Positions 49,892 to 60,215 of a stretch of DNA of 64,000 nt are shown here, one piece after another (positions within the stretch are counted from its first letter, which is position 1; each line of letters opens with the position of its first letter). A program made the position numbers and the translations under genes. Under the pieces are notes generated by a model. The model did not search any database and was not told where the DNA came from. It worked only from the letters and a program-made list of their open reading frames with translations. This DNA is from Achatina immaculata (Eukaryota; Mollusca; Gastropoda; Stylommatophora; Achatinidae): the NCBI GenBank assembly GCA_009760885.1, contig CM019701.1, positions 35,850,697-35,914,696 of the forward strand, given 5' to 3'.

Positions 49892-50955
49892 TAGTTCCTG
49901 TCAATTGTTGGTTGTTTACAATGCGTTTTCTGCCACACACTTCGGATTTCCTGCCAGCACTTTTAATCCGTCCTAGCTCCAGCAGTCTTTTCACGGCTAC
50001 ATTGTTCTTCCATTCCCGCTCTTCATTCTCCCGCAGTCTGTCCAATACAGTCTTATGGGCCCCCTTGTATATTGTCAGTCTGCTATTTATTTTTGCCTGT
50101 CCAGCAAGTCTGTCTGCCACATCATTGCAATGTACTCCCGTATGCATTGGACAGTAAAGCTACGTTAGGCTTGTTACAGCTGACTGGCTTAACAAACGAA
50201 CCCATTTTTTAAAGCAAATTCTTCTCAAACTTAAGAGGCATACTATGTGAATATGACTATGTGAATGGCATCATTAACCACATCATGAGCAACTAAACAT
50301 TCCAGTGCCGCCGACACAGCCTCAATTTCCATTCGCAAGCTTGAAGTTGTGACTTCAAAGGTTCCTGAATCCTGTGCCACTACTCTTTCCATTTTGGTAG
50401 GCAATAAAACCCCAACCACTTCTGCTGTTCCGAGTCACTGAGCCATCTGTATATATCACCGTGTCGGAAGACCCACGGTGATGCTAGATGAGATCTTGAC
50501 CCCAAAGTTCAACTGCCCCTTGTGCCCAGTGTCTACATTCGCTACGGCCTTTTGTTAGCTGAGGTTGATCCTGTACCCGTAACCAGTCATCACCTTTAGG
50601 CACCTCATCTAGATTGCAAATTGACTTTACTGTATCCTCAGCCTCAGCATCCAGGATCTGCCTGGTTTGATGCGTTTTCCCTTATTATGGAGAGGATGAT
50701 CCTTCCAGCAACCCTGATGTAAGACTTTACCTGAGCATATTTGTGTTTAGACCTCATACTCGGCATTTCAAGCAGAAAACTCATCGCCACCACCAGAGTA
50801 TTCCTGGTGCAGCCCAAGACCACTCTCATTGCCTCGTTCTGTACACGCTCTAGTTTATTCAGCTGTGCATTGGACAGGGTGAGCAAGCCAAGACCATACT
50901 CCAATGATGCCAGCGCGTGCACCAGCAAGAAGAGAGTGCGCTGAGGAAAGCCCAC
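49892..50955 (-). pseudogene. Family F LINE (I/Nimb-like), RT end and RNase H
   Basis: Minus-strand order: 50955-50644 has Y-G-L-G-L-L-T-L-S, then L-E-R-V-Q-N-E-A-M-R-V-V-L-G-C-T-R (end of the RT region). Near 50465-50420 is D-T-V-I-Y-T-D-G-S-V-T (RNase H first Asp). Near 50330 is S-L-R-M-E-I-E-A-V-S-A-A-L (catalytic Glu). At 50147-50100 is H-T-G-V-H-C-N-D-V-A-D-R-L-A-G (RNase H His/Asp end). Near 49925 is R-K-R-I-V-N-N-Q-Q-L. RNase H after RT is the layout of I-superfamily LINEs. The same peptides occur at 61690-63245 on the other strand. Stops between the blocks make it inactive. Confidence 0.78.
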
Positions 50956-52135
50956 TTAAATAAGTTTTATTCTGTTTTTTGTTAACGAATAATGTGGAGA
51001 AACAAAAAACGAGATGAGACTCATAACTCTTTTTGCGCAATTGTTCCTGGCTCGGGAGGTACTGATACTTAGTGGGCATGTTAAATGCTGAGGAAGTGTG
51101 AAGCAGTAAGATACAGTGAGATGGTGGATGATGTTACAGTAAAAAATTGTGGAACTGCCAGAATTATAGAATGTGGGGTTTTAGTCAGTGTTCATGTTAT
51201 TTTCCGTCTTGTCTATTTCTACTTAATCAAAAATAATTATCACATTCGCGTCAGTATATCATATTCACATTCTTCACTTATGACTGAGCAGTTTTAGGTT
51301 AGTGAAACATAAAATATGAATCTGCCATTGATGAGTCGCATTTTTAGTTGCACATTTTACAAATGTAAAACAGAGCAGTGCAGAGAAAAAAAAAGTTTGC
51401 TAAACTGTTGACCTTAAAGATCATGCTCTTTTTTAGGCAATAATTATCAGTAATATTGTTTTCCCTGATGTTTTCACAGTGTATTTTACACCAATAGTAC
51501 AGATTAAATGAAAAACAAGATTCTTAACAAATACAAGATATATTGATCAGAGGGAGGCGAACACTAGCTCCATCAACAATAATTGCCAGGAAATCATTCT
51601 TATCGTCCTCCTGGAGGACAGTAGACATGATGACACTTTTGTTTACAATGAAAGAGGTTGGGAGAAAAATGAAATGATGCCAGAGATAAGGGCATTAAAA
51701 GAATTGTAAATGAAGGAACAGTCAGAGTAATCAGTATCTGTATACTTAACAAAAAGTGTATGAAGTATGTGAAAAAAAAAATCTTGTAAATTTACTTTTT
51801 GACAAAAATCTTAGGGACACAATGAGGAGATTAGAGCAACGATGGACTTGTCCAAAGTGCAAGGATTATTACCCTAAATATCTAACGTTGCAAGGATTAT
51901 TACCCTAAATATCTAACTGCCTAATTATCTAGTTTAATTGACAGAGTATGTAACAAAATTGGATTGTACTTATTGATAGCTGTGGCAGGCATAATTTGTT
52001 GATGGCATAATTAAAGTTAGTTTGTATAGCACTGATAGTGTTTCCTTATTTTTTAATACTCTGACCAGAAAGTTCACTCCGTACATAAACAAGCAGACAA
52101 ATCATTGTTCTGACTCGATTTTACTTCTTGATCAG
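50956..52135. other. Intron, no element recognised
   Basis: AT-rich. A 29- to 31-base direct repeat (GCAAGGATTATTACCCTAAA onward) occurs twice in tandem at about 51859-51917. No coding signal was seen before the acceptor TTACTTCTTGATCAG. Confidence 0.4.
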
Positions 52136-52362
52136 GATGGTAGCCAGTATGGTATACTTCGGTCTTAATTTAAGTATGGACAGTTTGACTGGAGACATTT
52201 ATCTAAACGTTTTGCTCTCCGCCGTGGTGGAATTTGCATCATACGTCTGCTACCTACTTTTCCTTGACGTTGTTGGGAGGAAACCTTTCCAGTGTTTTTC
52301 TATGTTCATTGCTGGCTTGACTTGTAGCAGCACACTATTTCCAGTTCTGTACGAAGGTCCAG
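52136..52362 (+). CDS. SLC22-type transporter exon, TM7-TM8 region
   Basis: An open exon of 227 bases between AG (52134-52135) and GT (52363-52364, CAG|GTATAA). The translation reads M-V-A-S-M-V-Y-F-G-L-N-L-S-M-D-S-L-T-G-D, then I-Y-L-N-V-L-L-S-A-V-V-E-F, Y-V-C-Y-L-L-F-L-D-V-V-G-R-K-P-F, and T-C-S-S-T-L-F-P-V. Organic cation/anion carriers have V-x-x-x-V-Y-Y-G-L-x-L-N-x-x-x-L-G-G-N-I-Y-L-N-x-x-L-S-x-x-V-E here, then D-x-x-G-R-R. Two membrane helices are evident. It joins the exon at 48374 in phase. It ends in phase 1, whereas the next recognised exon at 55079 starts in phase 0, so at least one exon (TM9-TM11) is missing between them. Confidence 0.85.
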
Positions 52363-53384
52363 GTATAATTTTATGATTTGCTCATTTAATGTAACATTTA
52401 TTGCTTATAAAGGTGCAGGACGTAGTTTTAATGTATCTTTACATAGATAATGTATCTTTACATAGATACTTTAAAGTTTATTTTCTATCTAAATAAACGC
52501 GTATTACTACAATTTGATACCACATATGTGCCCCACTTGGCATTAGCTGAAGACAGATGACAAAAGTGGATCAATATCCAGCTAAACTAGCGTTGTCAGA
52601 TATAATGCACTGACCAGCAACTACAGTGGAATATCCTCCACTGATAGACAGAACTGTTAAATAAGTTGTTAGATGCCTGTTGTGTTTGTTTTGGTATCAT
52701 TCTTGTTGGTGTCTGCCTGACTGATTTTCTACTGCCTGTTAACTAATAGGCAAAATTTGTCACTGAACAAACAGCAGCACAACAACAGTTTCCAGGTTCG
52801 CCAGTCGTGACCAGTGTCATAAATGATCAAGAACTGGACTGGCGTTCGTTTAACTAGACCAACGGAAGAGGTTTCCCCAACTCCAACTAGTTTTAAACAT
52901 AGACAACATTTATTGATGAGGAAAATGAGCGCTGAACTGATGAGTGACGAGATGAAACCAAACGGCTTGAAAAAAAAGACAAATATATGATTTCCGGCGT
53001 GATTACGCCGTTTGGAAGAAAACAATATTCCTACTATACTAATCCCAAAAATACATACCCACAATTTCTCCGAAAAGAACCACACAAACCAATGAATTCC
53101 AAAAATATCACAATAGCTCTCTACATCCTGAATGTAGCAACAAGCAACTACTTATCCTAACAAGGACAAAATAACAACAACAACTGAGCTGCTACATTTT
53201 AACTCTGAGTATTTCTCTAACTACCCAAAAATTAAACTCAGTGAGCTTCACAAAAGTTGAACTAACTCTGACTGTCTACATCTCGAGATCTTCTACTCAA
53301 AAACAAAAAAAACGTCCTTCTTAAATCTGAATCTCCACCCCTGTCCTTCCTAACTCTGAATTTTCGTTGCACCAGTTTAGTCTA
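52363..53384. other. Intron; possible diverged LTR on the minus strand
   Basis: A 20-base sequence is repeated at 52439-52475 (AATGTATCTTTACATAGATA). On the minus strand, at 53010-52900, GGCGTAATCACGCC (a small hairpin) precedes AATAAA at about 52908-52913. The LTRs at 56054 and 60216 have the same arrangement (GGCGT...ACGCC, then AATAAA). That suggests LTR-derived sequence, but no TG...CA ends were found. Confidence 0.3.
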
Positions 53385-53650
53385 GGGTTGGACTTTCTCA
53401 CCGGAAAACCTCGACGTGTTTAGGATATCAGTGCCTCCCCGCTGGGTGAGAGGCGGTAGCCCACCCAGGCCAGAGTTGGACCTTCACACAGGAAAACCTC
53501 GACGTGTTTTGAGATACCCGTGTATCACCGCCAGGTGAGAGGTGGTTGCCCATCCAGTCCAGAGTTGGACTTTCTCACCGGAAAACCTCAGCGTGATTAG
53601 GATACGCATACATCCCTGCCGGGTGAGAGGTGGTTGCATATCTAGACTGC
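53385..53650. repeat. Tandem repeat, about 89-bp unit, three copies
   Basis: Each unit contains GTTGGACTTTCTCACCGGAA (or a close variant), then AAACCTCGACGTG and GGTGAGAGG. Equivalent points are at 53388, 53475 and 53565. It is GC-richer than the surroundings. Confidence 0.8.
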
Positions 53651-53754
53651 CCTGGTCCAGTGTCTCCGACTTCAGCATTTTGCGGTCGTGGCCTTCCTAG
53701 TTGTGACCAGGATGGAGCTTTTGTCCAGAAGGATGAATCCTCGCCACTAGTGAC

Positions 53755-54330
53755 TTCCACCCCTGGGTTGAGCCGGTTTAGGCATGTTATCCCAGTATGG
53801 GCGTATTTGGGACGGGACCGACCTCTAGAGCAGAGGTACTGTGACATGCATAGCCTTCAAGATTCACTCCTGGTGTGAGCCGGTTTAGGCAAAATTCACC
53901 AGTATTGGTGTATATCAGGCGTGACCGACCTCTAGAGCGGAGGTGGCATGACATGTCTAGCCATCAAGTTCCACCCCTGGTGTGTGCCGGTTTAGGCATA
54001 TTTCACCAGTGTAGGTGTATTTCGGATGTGGCCGGTCTCTAGAGCAGAGGTGCCGTGGTACGTATAGCTCTCGCAGCGATACTACTGGACATACCGATTA
54101 AACTTCACTTTATCCTTTCCTTCACCTTTTCACATCGGCACCGCACAGCAACCTTTATTTCTTTTCCGCATTTTCTTCCTTCACCGGGAGGACCTTCACT
54201 CCACGCGCGGCATTCGAAGAGTCTCGCCAGCAGTGTCTTAACCTCTGGGACAAGCCGGCTCATGCATTTCACCCGATATGACTGCACTCAGGACGTGGCC
54301 GACCTCCAGACCTGAGGTGCCGTGATTAGA
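53755..54330. repeat. Tandem repeat, 107-bp unit, three good copies and one diverged
   Basis: Units share AGCCGGTTTAGGCA, then CCGACCTCTAGAGCAGAGGT. The first motif recurs at 53771, 53878 and 53985 (period 107). A fourth diverged copy is at about 54250. Between and after them, a second longer unit (CACTTTATCCTTTC ... CTCCACGCGCGGCA) at 54104-54235 recurs with changes at 54340-54470, giving a higher-order structure. Confidence 0.8.
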
Positions 54331-55078
54331 CTGTTTGCTTCGCTTTATCCTTTCTACCACCTTTTCCACAGTGATGCTGCGCGGCAACCCCATTTGCACC
54401 TTTCTTCATTGGCCGGGAGGAGCACCGCTCCACACACGGCAGCTGAAGAATCTCGCCAACAGCGATAGATGAGCTACCAAACGTGCCACTCATCTACCCT
54501 AAGTATCTGGTCTTCAGGCGCCAGATATTCGCCCTCGCCCCTTCTCCTGTCAGTTTAAACAGTTCTGCCACGTGAAGGCCAGGAGCTGGACTTAACTGCC
54601 AGAGGCTGTTTGAGACGCAATAACAGTCCTTAGAACCCCTATTCTTCCTAAATCTGAAAAATCTTCGCCCCTATTCTTCCTAAATCTGAATCTGCACCCC
54701 TGTTCTTCCTAAAATCCCTATATATATATAAATATATAGTCCCAAACCTTCCCGAACATTCCGTCACGCGAAGCTCAATTCACGTGAACCGTTTGACCTT
54801 AGTTTTCAGAAAATCAAAAATCTTCACAATGCCCTCGAACGGTACATAATCACTGAATGAGAGACAAAGTTTATTTGAGGGTGGGGTGGGATCCCCAGGT
54901 CGAGGAGGTGAAAGAATCAGTTCTGTTCTATCAGGAAAATAGCGGTTATGAAGTCAGCGGACAATTAAAGAAATGGACTGGTGCCCATGGGATTTGGGGG
55001 GGGGGGGGGGGTGAGGGAGCCTGCAATGTGTCATTATTGAGACGCAGTTAATACTGATTTGCTTTTTTATGTTTTCAG
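54331..55078. other. Rest of repeat block and intron end
   Basis: This holds the second copy of the longer repeat unit (to about 54470). A short tandem of CCCCTATTCTTCCTAAATCT lies at about 54636-54715. A small (TA) run is at 54719-54738, and a G tract of about 13-15 bases near 54998-55012. The end is the pyrimidine-rich acceptor before 55079. The missing TM9-TM11 exon was not found here. Confidence 0.4.
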
Positions 55079-55216
55079 GGCAGTGTGATTGCAGGAGATT
55101 TTGCTATTATCCTTCCACTGCTGGTGTTTGGGGTCATTAACATCGTAGCCGGGCTATTGGCACTTTTGCTGCCGGAGACGATGTACAAAACGCTGCCTGA
55201 CACTGTTGAAGACTAA
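55079..55216 (+). CDS. SLC22-type transporter terminal exon, TM12 and C-terminus
   Basis: After the acceptor TTTTATGTTTTCAG the frame reads G-S-V-I-A-G-D-F-A-I-I-L-P-L-L-V-F-G-V, followed by I-V-A-G-L-L-A-L-L-L-P-E-T. It ends K-T-L-P-D-T-V-E-D and TAA at 55214-55216. The order helix, L-L-L-P-E-T, then L-P-D-T-x-E-D is the standard end of SLC22 carriers (TM12 and the start of the cytoplasmic tail). The 45 codons are open. An unusually short tail follows T-V-E-D, though many relatives stop soon after this motif. Confidence 0.85.
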   Translation, partial: GSVIAGDFAIILPLLVFGVINIVAGLLALLLPETMYKTLPDTVED

Positions 55217-56036
55217 GTACTTTGGAAGGTGAGAAATTATATTGCAGTACTCATATGTCTTCGTTAGGTTTTCAGTATCATTACAACAGTATTCTTTGTA
55301 TTAACAAACTCCTATCACAATCTTAAACGCATCACCCGGTAATTTATAATAGATATTTGTATTTTTATTTTGATAATTGAAAATAATTCCTTTGTCTTTC
55401 TTCCCCATGAAACAGAGAAAGCACGAGAAGAAAGAACAGCTACACTTTAAATCATAATGGTTCAAAGAAAGTGTCAGCTGAAACAAAGGGAAGGATTAAT
55501 CCATCGTTCATTTCAGACAGTCATTCAAAAACTGCAATGTAAATGAAAAAAATGACATCATGTAAGAAACAGTAGCAATTTGAAACTTGTCAAAGAAACA
55601 TTTTTCAAAGACTAAAAGAATGTAAAAAAAAAACATTATGCGCCAACCCCCCTCCACTCCCCTCCCCAGCCCTCACCAGAGGCACGCAGATGCTCAAAAT
55701 TTCGCCCAAAGCATGAATTGCATTGCAAAGGTTTTGATAAGTGTGTATACAGACTATAGTTTGTTTTGTGATTTTCTTCACTTCTGATATGCCGAAATTA
55801 AATTTGGGTCCTAAATATGTCTCTAAGGCTTAACGCTGTTACACAAATACATTTGATATTGTTTATATTTATTACTTGCTTGGTAACGAATATATGTATA
55901 TTTATTTCATATTAATCAGTGTGTGCATAAAAATTGTGCAGTAAACTCTCTACTATAGAGAACTGAATAAATTCACAACTCCTTAGATCATCAGATAAAT
56001 TTCCTCACCAATTTCCTCTCTCTCTTCCCCCTGAAG
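55217..56036 (+). other. Probable 3' untranslated region of the SLC22-type gene
   Basis: Non-coding AT-rich sequence follows the stop codon. An AATAAA at 55966-55971 is a candidate polyadenylation signal, about 750 bases after the stop. A C-rich tract is at 55649-55672. A CT-rich stretch ends at the start of the LTR element. Confidence 0.4.
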
Positions 56037-56053
56037 CAGAATCACGGCGCCAC

Positions 56054-56707
56054 TGAAGCAGGATTCCCCTTACAAGGAGACTACTGGTTTGATTGATTCT
56101 TCTTGTGGAGTACAGTTTCAACTTATAAGTTTCTTCTTGTTGCTGGTGTTCTAACCATCACCTAATTTTCTGTATTATACACTAAGAAAATACAACAAGA
56201 CACCCAGGCTTTCAACTCCACAAAAGATAGTACAATACAACAACTTGAACATAACTTGGCAGTCTTCCGACCAAAACAAACTGGTCAACAATGAGAATTT
56301 CCACAAAGCCAATTGGTGTAGTTTATCATCAGACAACACACATTTATTACAGAAATTCACAGCAACAAATGCCCGGCGTGAAATATCTACGCCAATTGGG
56401 CAAGGAAAACCTTACAAATGATTTATTCATACCAAAAACCATACTTACAGGCTAACCAAGGACTACAGCCACACAGAAAAAACAAACTAAACTAATTCTG
56501 ACAACAAGACTCGCTCTACCCCATTCTCGTTCGCCCAACACGTCCTTCCACTTCAACGCTCACTCAAAGACTGCCTACGACCGGCTTTTTCACACGGACC
56601 TTTCTAACGACTTTTTGCACACGGGCCTTCCTAATGACGTAGTCTACGCAACACAATTTATTAGCGCTACACAATTAATCTCTGAACAGAATTGCTATTC
56701 TGTTACA
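56054..56707 (-). repeat. 3' LTR of the non-autonomous element
   Basis: On the minus strand it starts TGTAACAGAATAGCAATTCT and ends CTGCTTCA. An AATAAA occurs (minus strand) at about 56345, just after the hairpin-forming GGCGTAGATATTTCACGCC. A further 17 bases (56037-56053), equal to the primer-binding site, lie beyond its end. Confidence 0.85.
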
Positions 56708-56732
56708 GAATATCTCCCCACCCCCTAAAGGT
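56708..56732 (-). promoter_or_regulatory. Polypurine tract of the non-autonomous element
   Basis: On the minus strand it reads TAGGGGGTGGGGAGATATTC, directly before the LTR start. The last 12 bases equal those of the gypsy tract ending at 24876. Confidence 0.8.
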
Positions 56733-59700
56733 AGATATTTGGCCATCAAATATCTCCAACAAAAAATTACTAACTTTTACAGAAAACTCTCAAAAAAAAA
56801 GAATTAATCAAACTAATCACTATCCAACACAACCCTAATTCTACCCACAAGGTGTACCAAGGTGTACAATATTCAAATAACTACCTACTCTGATGTGTAT
56901 ATTCAACGCTATGAGTAGTAACGTATAACATATGCAATCGCCATAACAACCCATCCTATATCTGGCACATGAGACTGTCCGCAACATGGACATAACAGGA
57001 AAATGAGTAAAAGGCAATCCACTTACAATAAGTCCTATACACATGAAATCATACTCACAACATTCCACCTAAAACCTCAGCCATCAAGAAACCTAATTCC
57101 TCCAACTACCAACAAATTTCCACTGCTAGAAACTCTTCCTAAACGAGATTCCATCTACATCAAAACTACTAAAATTCTTCCTACAACAAAACAAGTAAGG
57201 CTCTTGCTACACAAAACAAGCAAGGCTCTCCTCTTTAGACTAATCGTGAGTGGTATGTATACTATTCCTACACACTCAGTTTTCTCCATGCTGCACGCTT
57301 TTCCCAAGACCCCCGCTCAATGGTCTCAACCAACCTACCTCTCAAACAAGGGTACTCACTCTAGTAATTATTTCCTAAATACCAATCCTGGGTATAACCC
57401 CTAGCCTATGCTGCTATAATATTCCCCCATCCCAAAAAGTAGAGTTTTGCCTGTCAAAACTTGCAAAAAACCAATGTACCTATCCAAATTATAACTCCAG
57501 GCTAATTCAAAGATAATAATCGACTCTCAACATAGAACTTCATACTCTGACCATACCCATAAACTGTTTGTGTGACTTTCGGCTATACTCAGCCCATGTC
57601 CACTTCATATACAATCATCTATTTCTATTATGTGTGACTCCTCAATACACATACATAGAATAGGTAAACTCTGGTACCATATATAATCTGCTATTACTGA
57701 CAAATGCAGCCATATGCTGTACATACGCAGAATAGGTTCATCTGGGTTACAATTATTAATCCTCCATTCTTAAACATATGTAAATATCCATTAAACATAT
57801 GCAGAATAGGCAAAACTTTGGTATCATATATAATCATCCATTCTTAACATATGTAATTATCCATTAACCATATGCAGAATAGGCAAAACTTTGGTATCAT
57901 ATATAATCATCCATTCTTAACATATGTAATTATCCATTAACCATATGCAGAATAGGCAAAACTTTGGTATCATATATAATCATCCATTCTTAACATATGT
58001 AATTATCCATTAACCATATGCAGAATAGGCAAAACTTTGGTATCATATATAATCATCCATTCTTAACATATGTAATCATCCATTAAACATATGCAGAACA
58101 AGCAAATCTTTAGGTATCATATATAATCATCCATTCTTAACATATGTAATTATCCATTAACATATGCAGAACAGGCAAAACTTTGGTATCAGGCTAATCC
58201 ACCTTTTATTTATCCCCAAAGGGACTGTGCCACGTACCATATGTACGCGCAACAAAACAATGTAATATCTAGGTCCTTAAAAAAAAGAGACCCCCTCTGG
58301 TAATTTCACCTTAGGCTCGGTTACATGGAATCTGCATGTTCCGGCCTAGGTACCCAATCAGAGAACCACACCTGTTTGTGTAATCTCCTCATAACATCAC
58401 ATCCGTGGTAATAATGTCACATCCAAGGCAATGCTGTCACATCAAAGATAAATAACCAATTTGAACATGGTAAATGCCATAACAATTGGCTTTTAATAAG
58501 TCATCATCAGTAATGTCACCTTATTCAAGGCTACATGATTTATCATCCATCCTAATTAACTACTAATAAATCCGTTATACAAAAAATAAACAGAGGAAAA
58601 AAAAATACATTCACTAATTGCTGCACAAGAACTATATAATCTATAAAACATTATGCTTAAGAGAATCTCCACTGCAGCCTTAATCTCCCAGGGCTTCTGG
58701 TACATTTCCAATGCACTGCATGACAAAGCCTAACCTCTTCCATAGTAACATGACTCTTTCTGGAAAAACTCAGACATGGAACCAATAATCTATAACAAAA
58801 CAAAAAAAACAATATTAGCATTATCCAATCCACTCAAAATAATCCAACCATACTTGCACCTAATTCAGTCCAGAATAATTACTGTACTTTTTAGTTAAAT
58901 AAGTTATAACAGCAAATGGCAATCTTCCAGAAACATTTTAACTAAGACTCCTCAGTTTTCTAGCACCTATCAGAGTAAAAAACTGGAATTAATGACATAT
59001 ACACTAATGTCAAATATCCCTATCATCCTTGCTAATGCAAAATCATAACAAAATGCTAATTAATTGCAATCCAGCAAAATTCCACATCAGAACAAAATAA
59101 TTGTCCCTAATGTATAAACACAATAATGTTCCTGAAATTTCTAGATAATCTATCCAGAAGAGCATATCCGGCAACTTCCAATCAACAGAATGTTCATTTC
59201 CAAAAACAAATTTTTTTCCACAGGTGAAGGTAGTTCAAAAAGTTACTATATCCCTCCGTATGAATGTCTGGCGACTGGATGAATCAGAACTACTCAATTG
59301 TCCAACAAACTTCCAAAGAGAATGACAGTAAATAAATCCAACATTCACTATTTGCTATAATTAATAATGTTCAGTCTGCATAATCTGGCTTGACTTCTTG
59401 CTGAAATTTCAGAGGTCACAGTTAAGTTACAAATTGTTACCTGTCCCTTTCTACATAGTACCAGCGAAATGTACCATACAAGCTGCACTGGTTCCAGGCA
59501 GGATACTGGTTCAGGATCAGCTTCACTGGACCGGATACAAGCTACTGGTATGGCCTCATCCACCATGCTGCCTAGGGGCCAGGAGCTAGAGGTGCCCCCC
59601 AAGATTCTGAGCAAGCCGGACATCGTCGCCGCCTTGAGTAGACGCCACCAAGTCTCGCCAACACACACCTGACGCCAATTCGAAGGAAGAAAAGGACGCC

Positions 59701-60182
59701 AATGCAACTCAACCCTTTTCCTAATCTAGACTCCTTTTCTTCTCCGGCAGAAGATGTCGGGAAGCCAATGCTGACAGAACTACCAACCGAAATTCGAACA
59801 CTAGCTAGCTAACCAACTCCAATCTTGACTCCTTAACTAACTACAAACCTATCAACTCCTAATCTATCTGCAATCAGCTTCCAACACCTAAGCTAGCTAT
59901 CCTTACTCTACAACATATTTGCTGATGACCAAAACAGCAATCTGCCATATTTGAGAGCCGAAAACGAGACCGAGGCAAACAGGTCATCTATCGATAATCG
60001 TAATCTAGGGCATGGTAACAATAGACAAAACTTTGTGTGTACTACACAACTGGAGACAAAAATACTACAACCTGGAGACTTGCCAAGACTTCACAATTAG
60101 AAGTATGAGCCGTGCATGAAACCAGCAGCCCACGAGCAACAACTAAAACACTTTGTGCCAGACCGTGAAGGAAAGCGCTGGT
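56733..60182 (-). other. Internal region of the non-autonomous element, no coding content
   Basis: This 3.45-kb stretch was scanned on both strands. It has only short frames (133 codons at 57003-57404 plus; 119 codons at 59348-59707 minus) without retroviral motifs. It contains the 73-bp tandem array, several short direct repeats (for example the cluster CACATCCGTGGTAAT / CACATCCAAGGCAAT near 58400-58440) and AT-rich DNA. It probably acts as packaging and template RNA only. Confidence 0.6.
57745..58190. repeat. Tandem array, 73-bp unit, about six copies
   Basis: The unit contains TTCTTAACATATGTAATTAT, ATATGCAGAATAGGCAAAAC and TTTGGTATCATATATAATC. The first motif occurs at 57841, 57914, 57987 and 58060 (exactly 73 apart) and at 58134. 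Less perfect copies lie before 57841. The inner copies are almost identical, the outer ones diverged. Confidence 0.92.
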
Positions 60183-60215
60183 CACGGCGCCATTAAAACA
60201 GAATCACGGCGCCAC
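60181..60215 (-). promoter_or_regulatory. Primer-binding site(s) of the non-autonomous element
   Basis: On the minus strand, one base after the LTR end, TGGCGCCGTGATTCTG follows, and 22-23 bases later a second TGGCGCCGTGACC. TGGCGCC is complementary to a tRNA 3' end (CCA included). The second motif fits a primer-binding site equally well, so two alternative sites or a duplication are present. Confidence 0.65.

Noticed and set aside
50956..52135. Missing transporter exons between 48374 and 52136
   Set aside because: The exons at 48158-48374 and 52136-52362 join in perfect phase, so no exon is needed here, and none was seen.
56175..56360. Identical 61-codon frames in both LTRs as a small gene pair
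   Set aside because: They are simply the LTR duplication; one frame happens to be open and shows no motif.
57003..57404. 133-codon frame inside the non-coding LTR element as a possible gag
   Set aside because: No zinc knuckle or capsid-like pattern and a low-complexity composition; more likely chance.
57745..58190. CRISPR-like array
   Set aside because: The repeats are contiguous 73-base tandem units without unique spacers, in an animal LTR element; a minisatellite.
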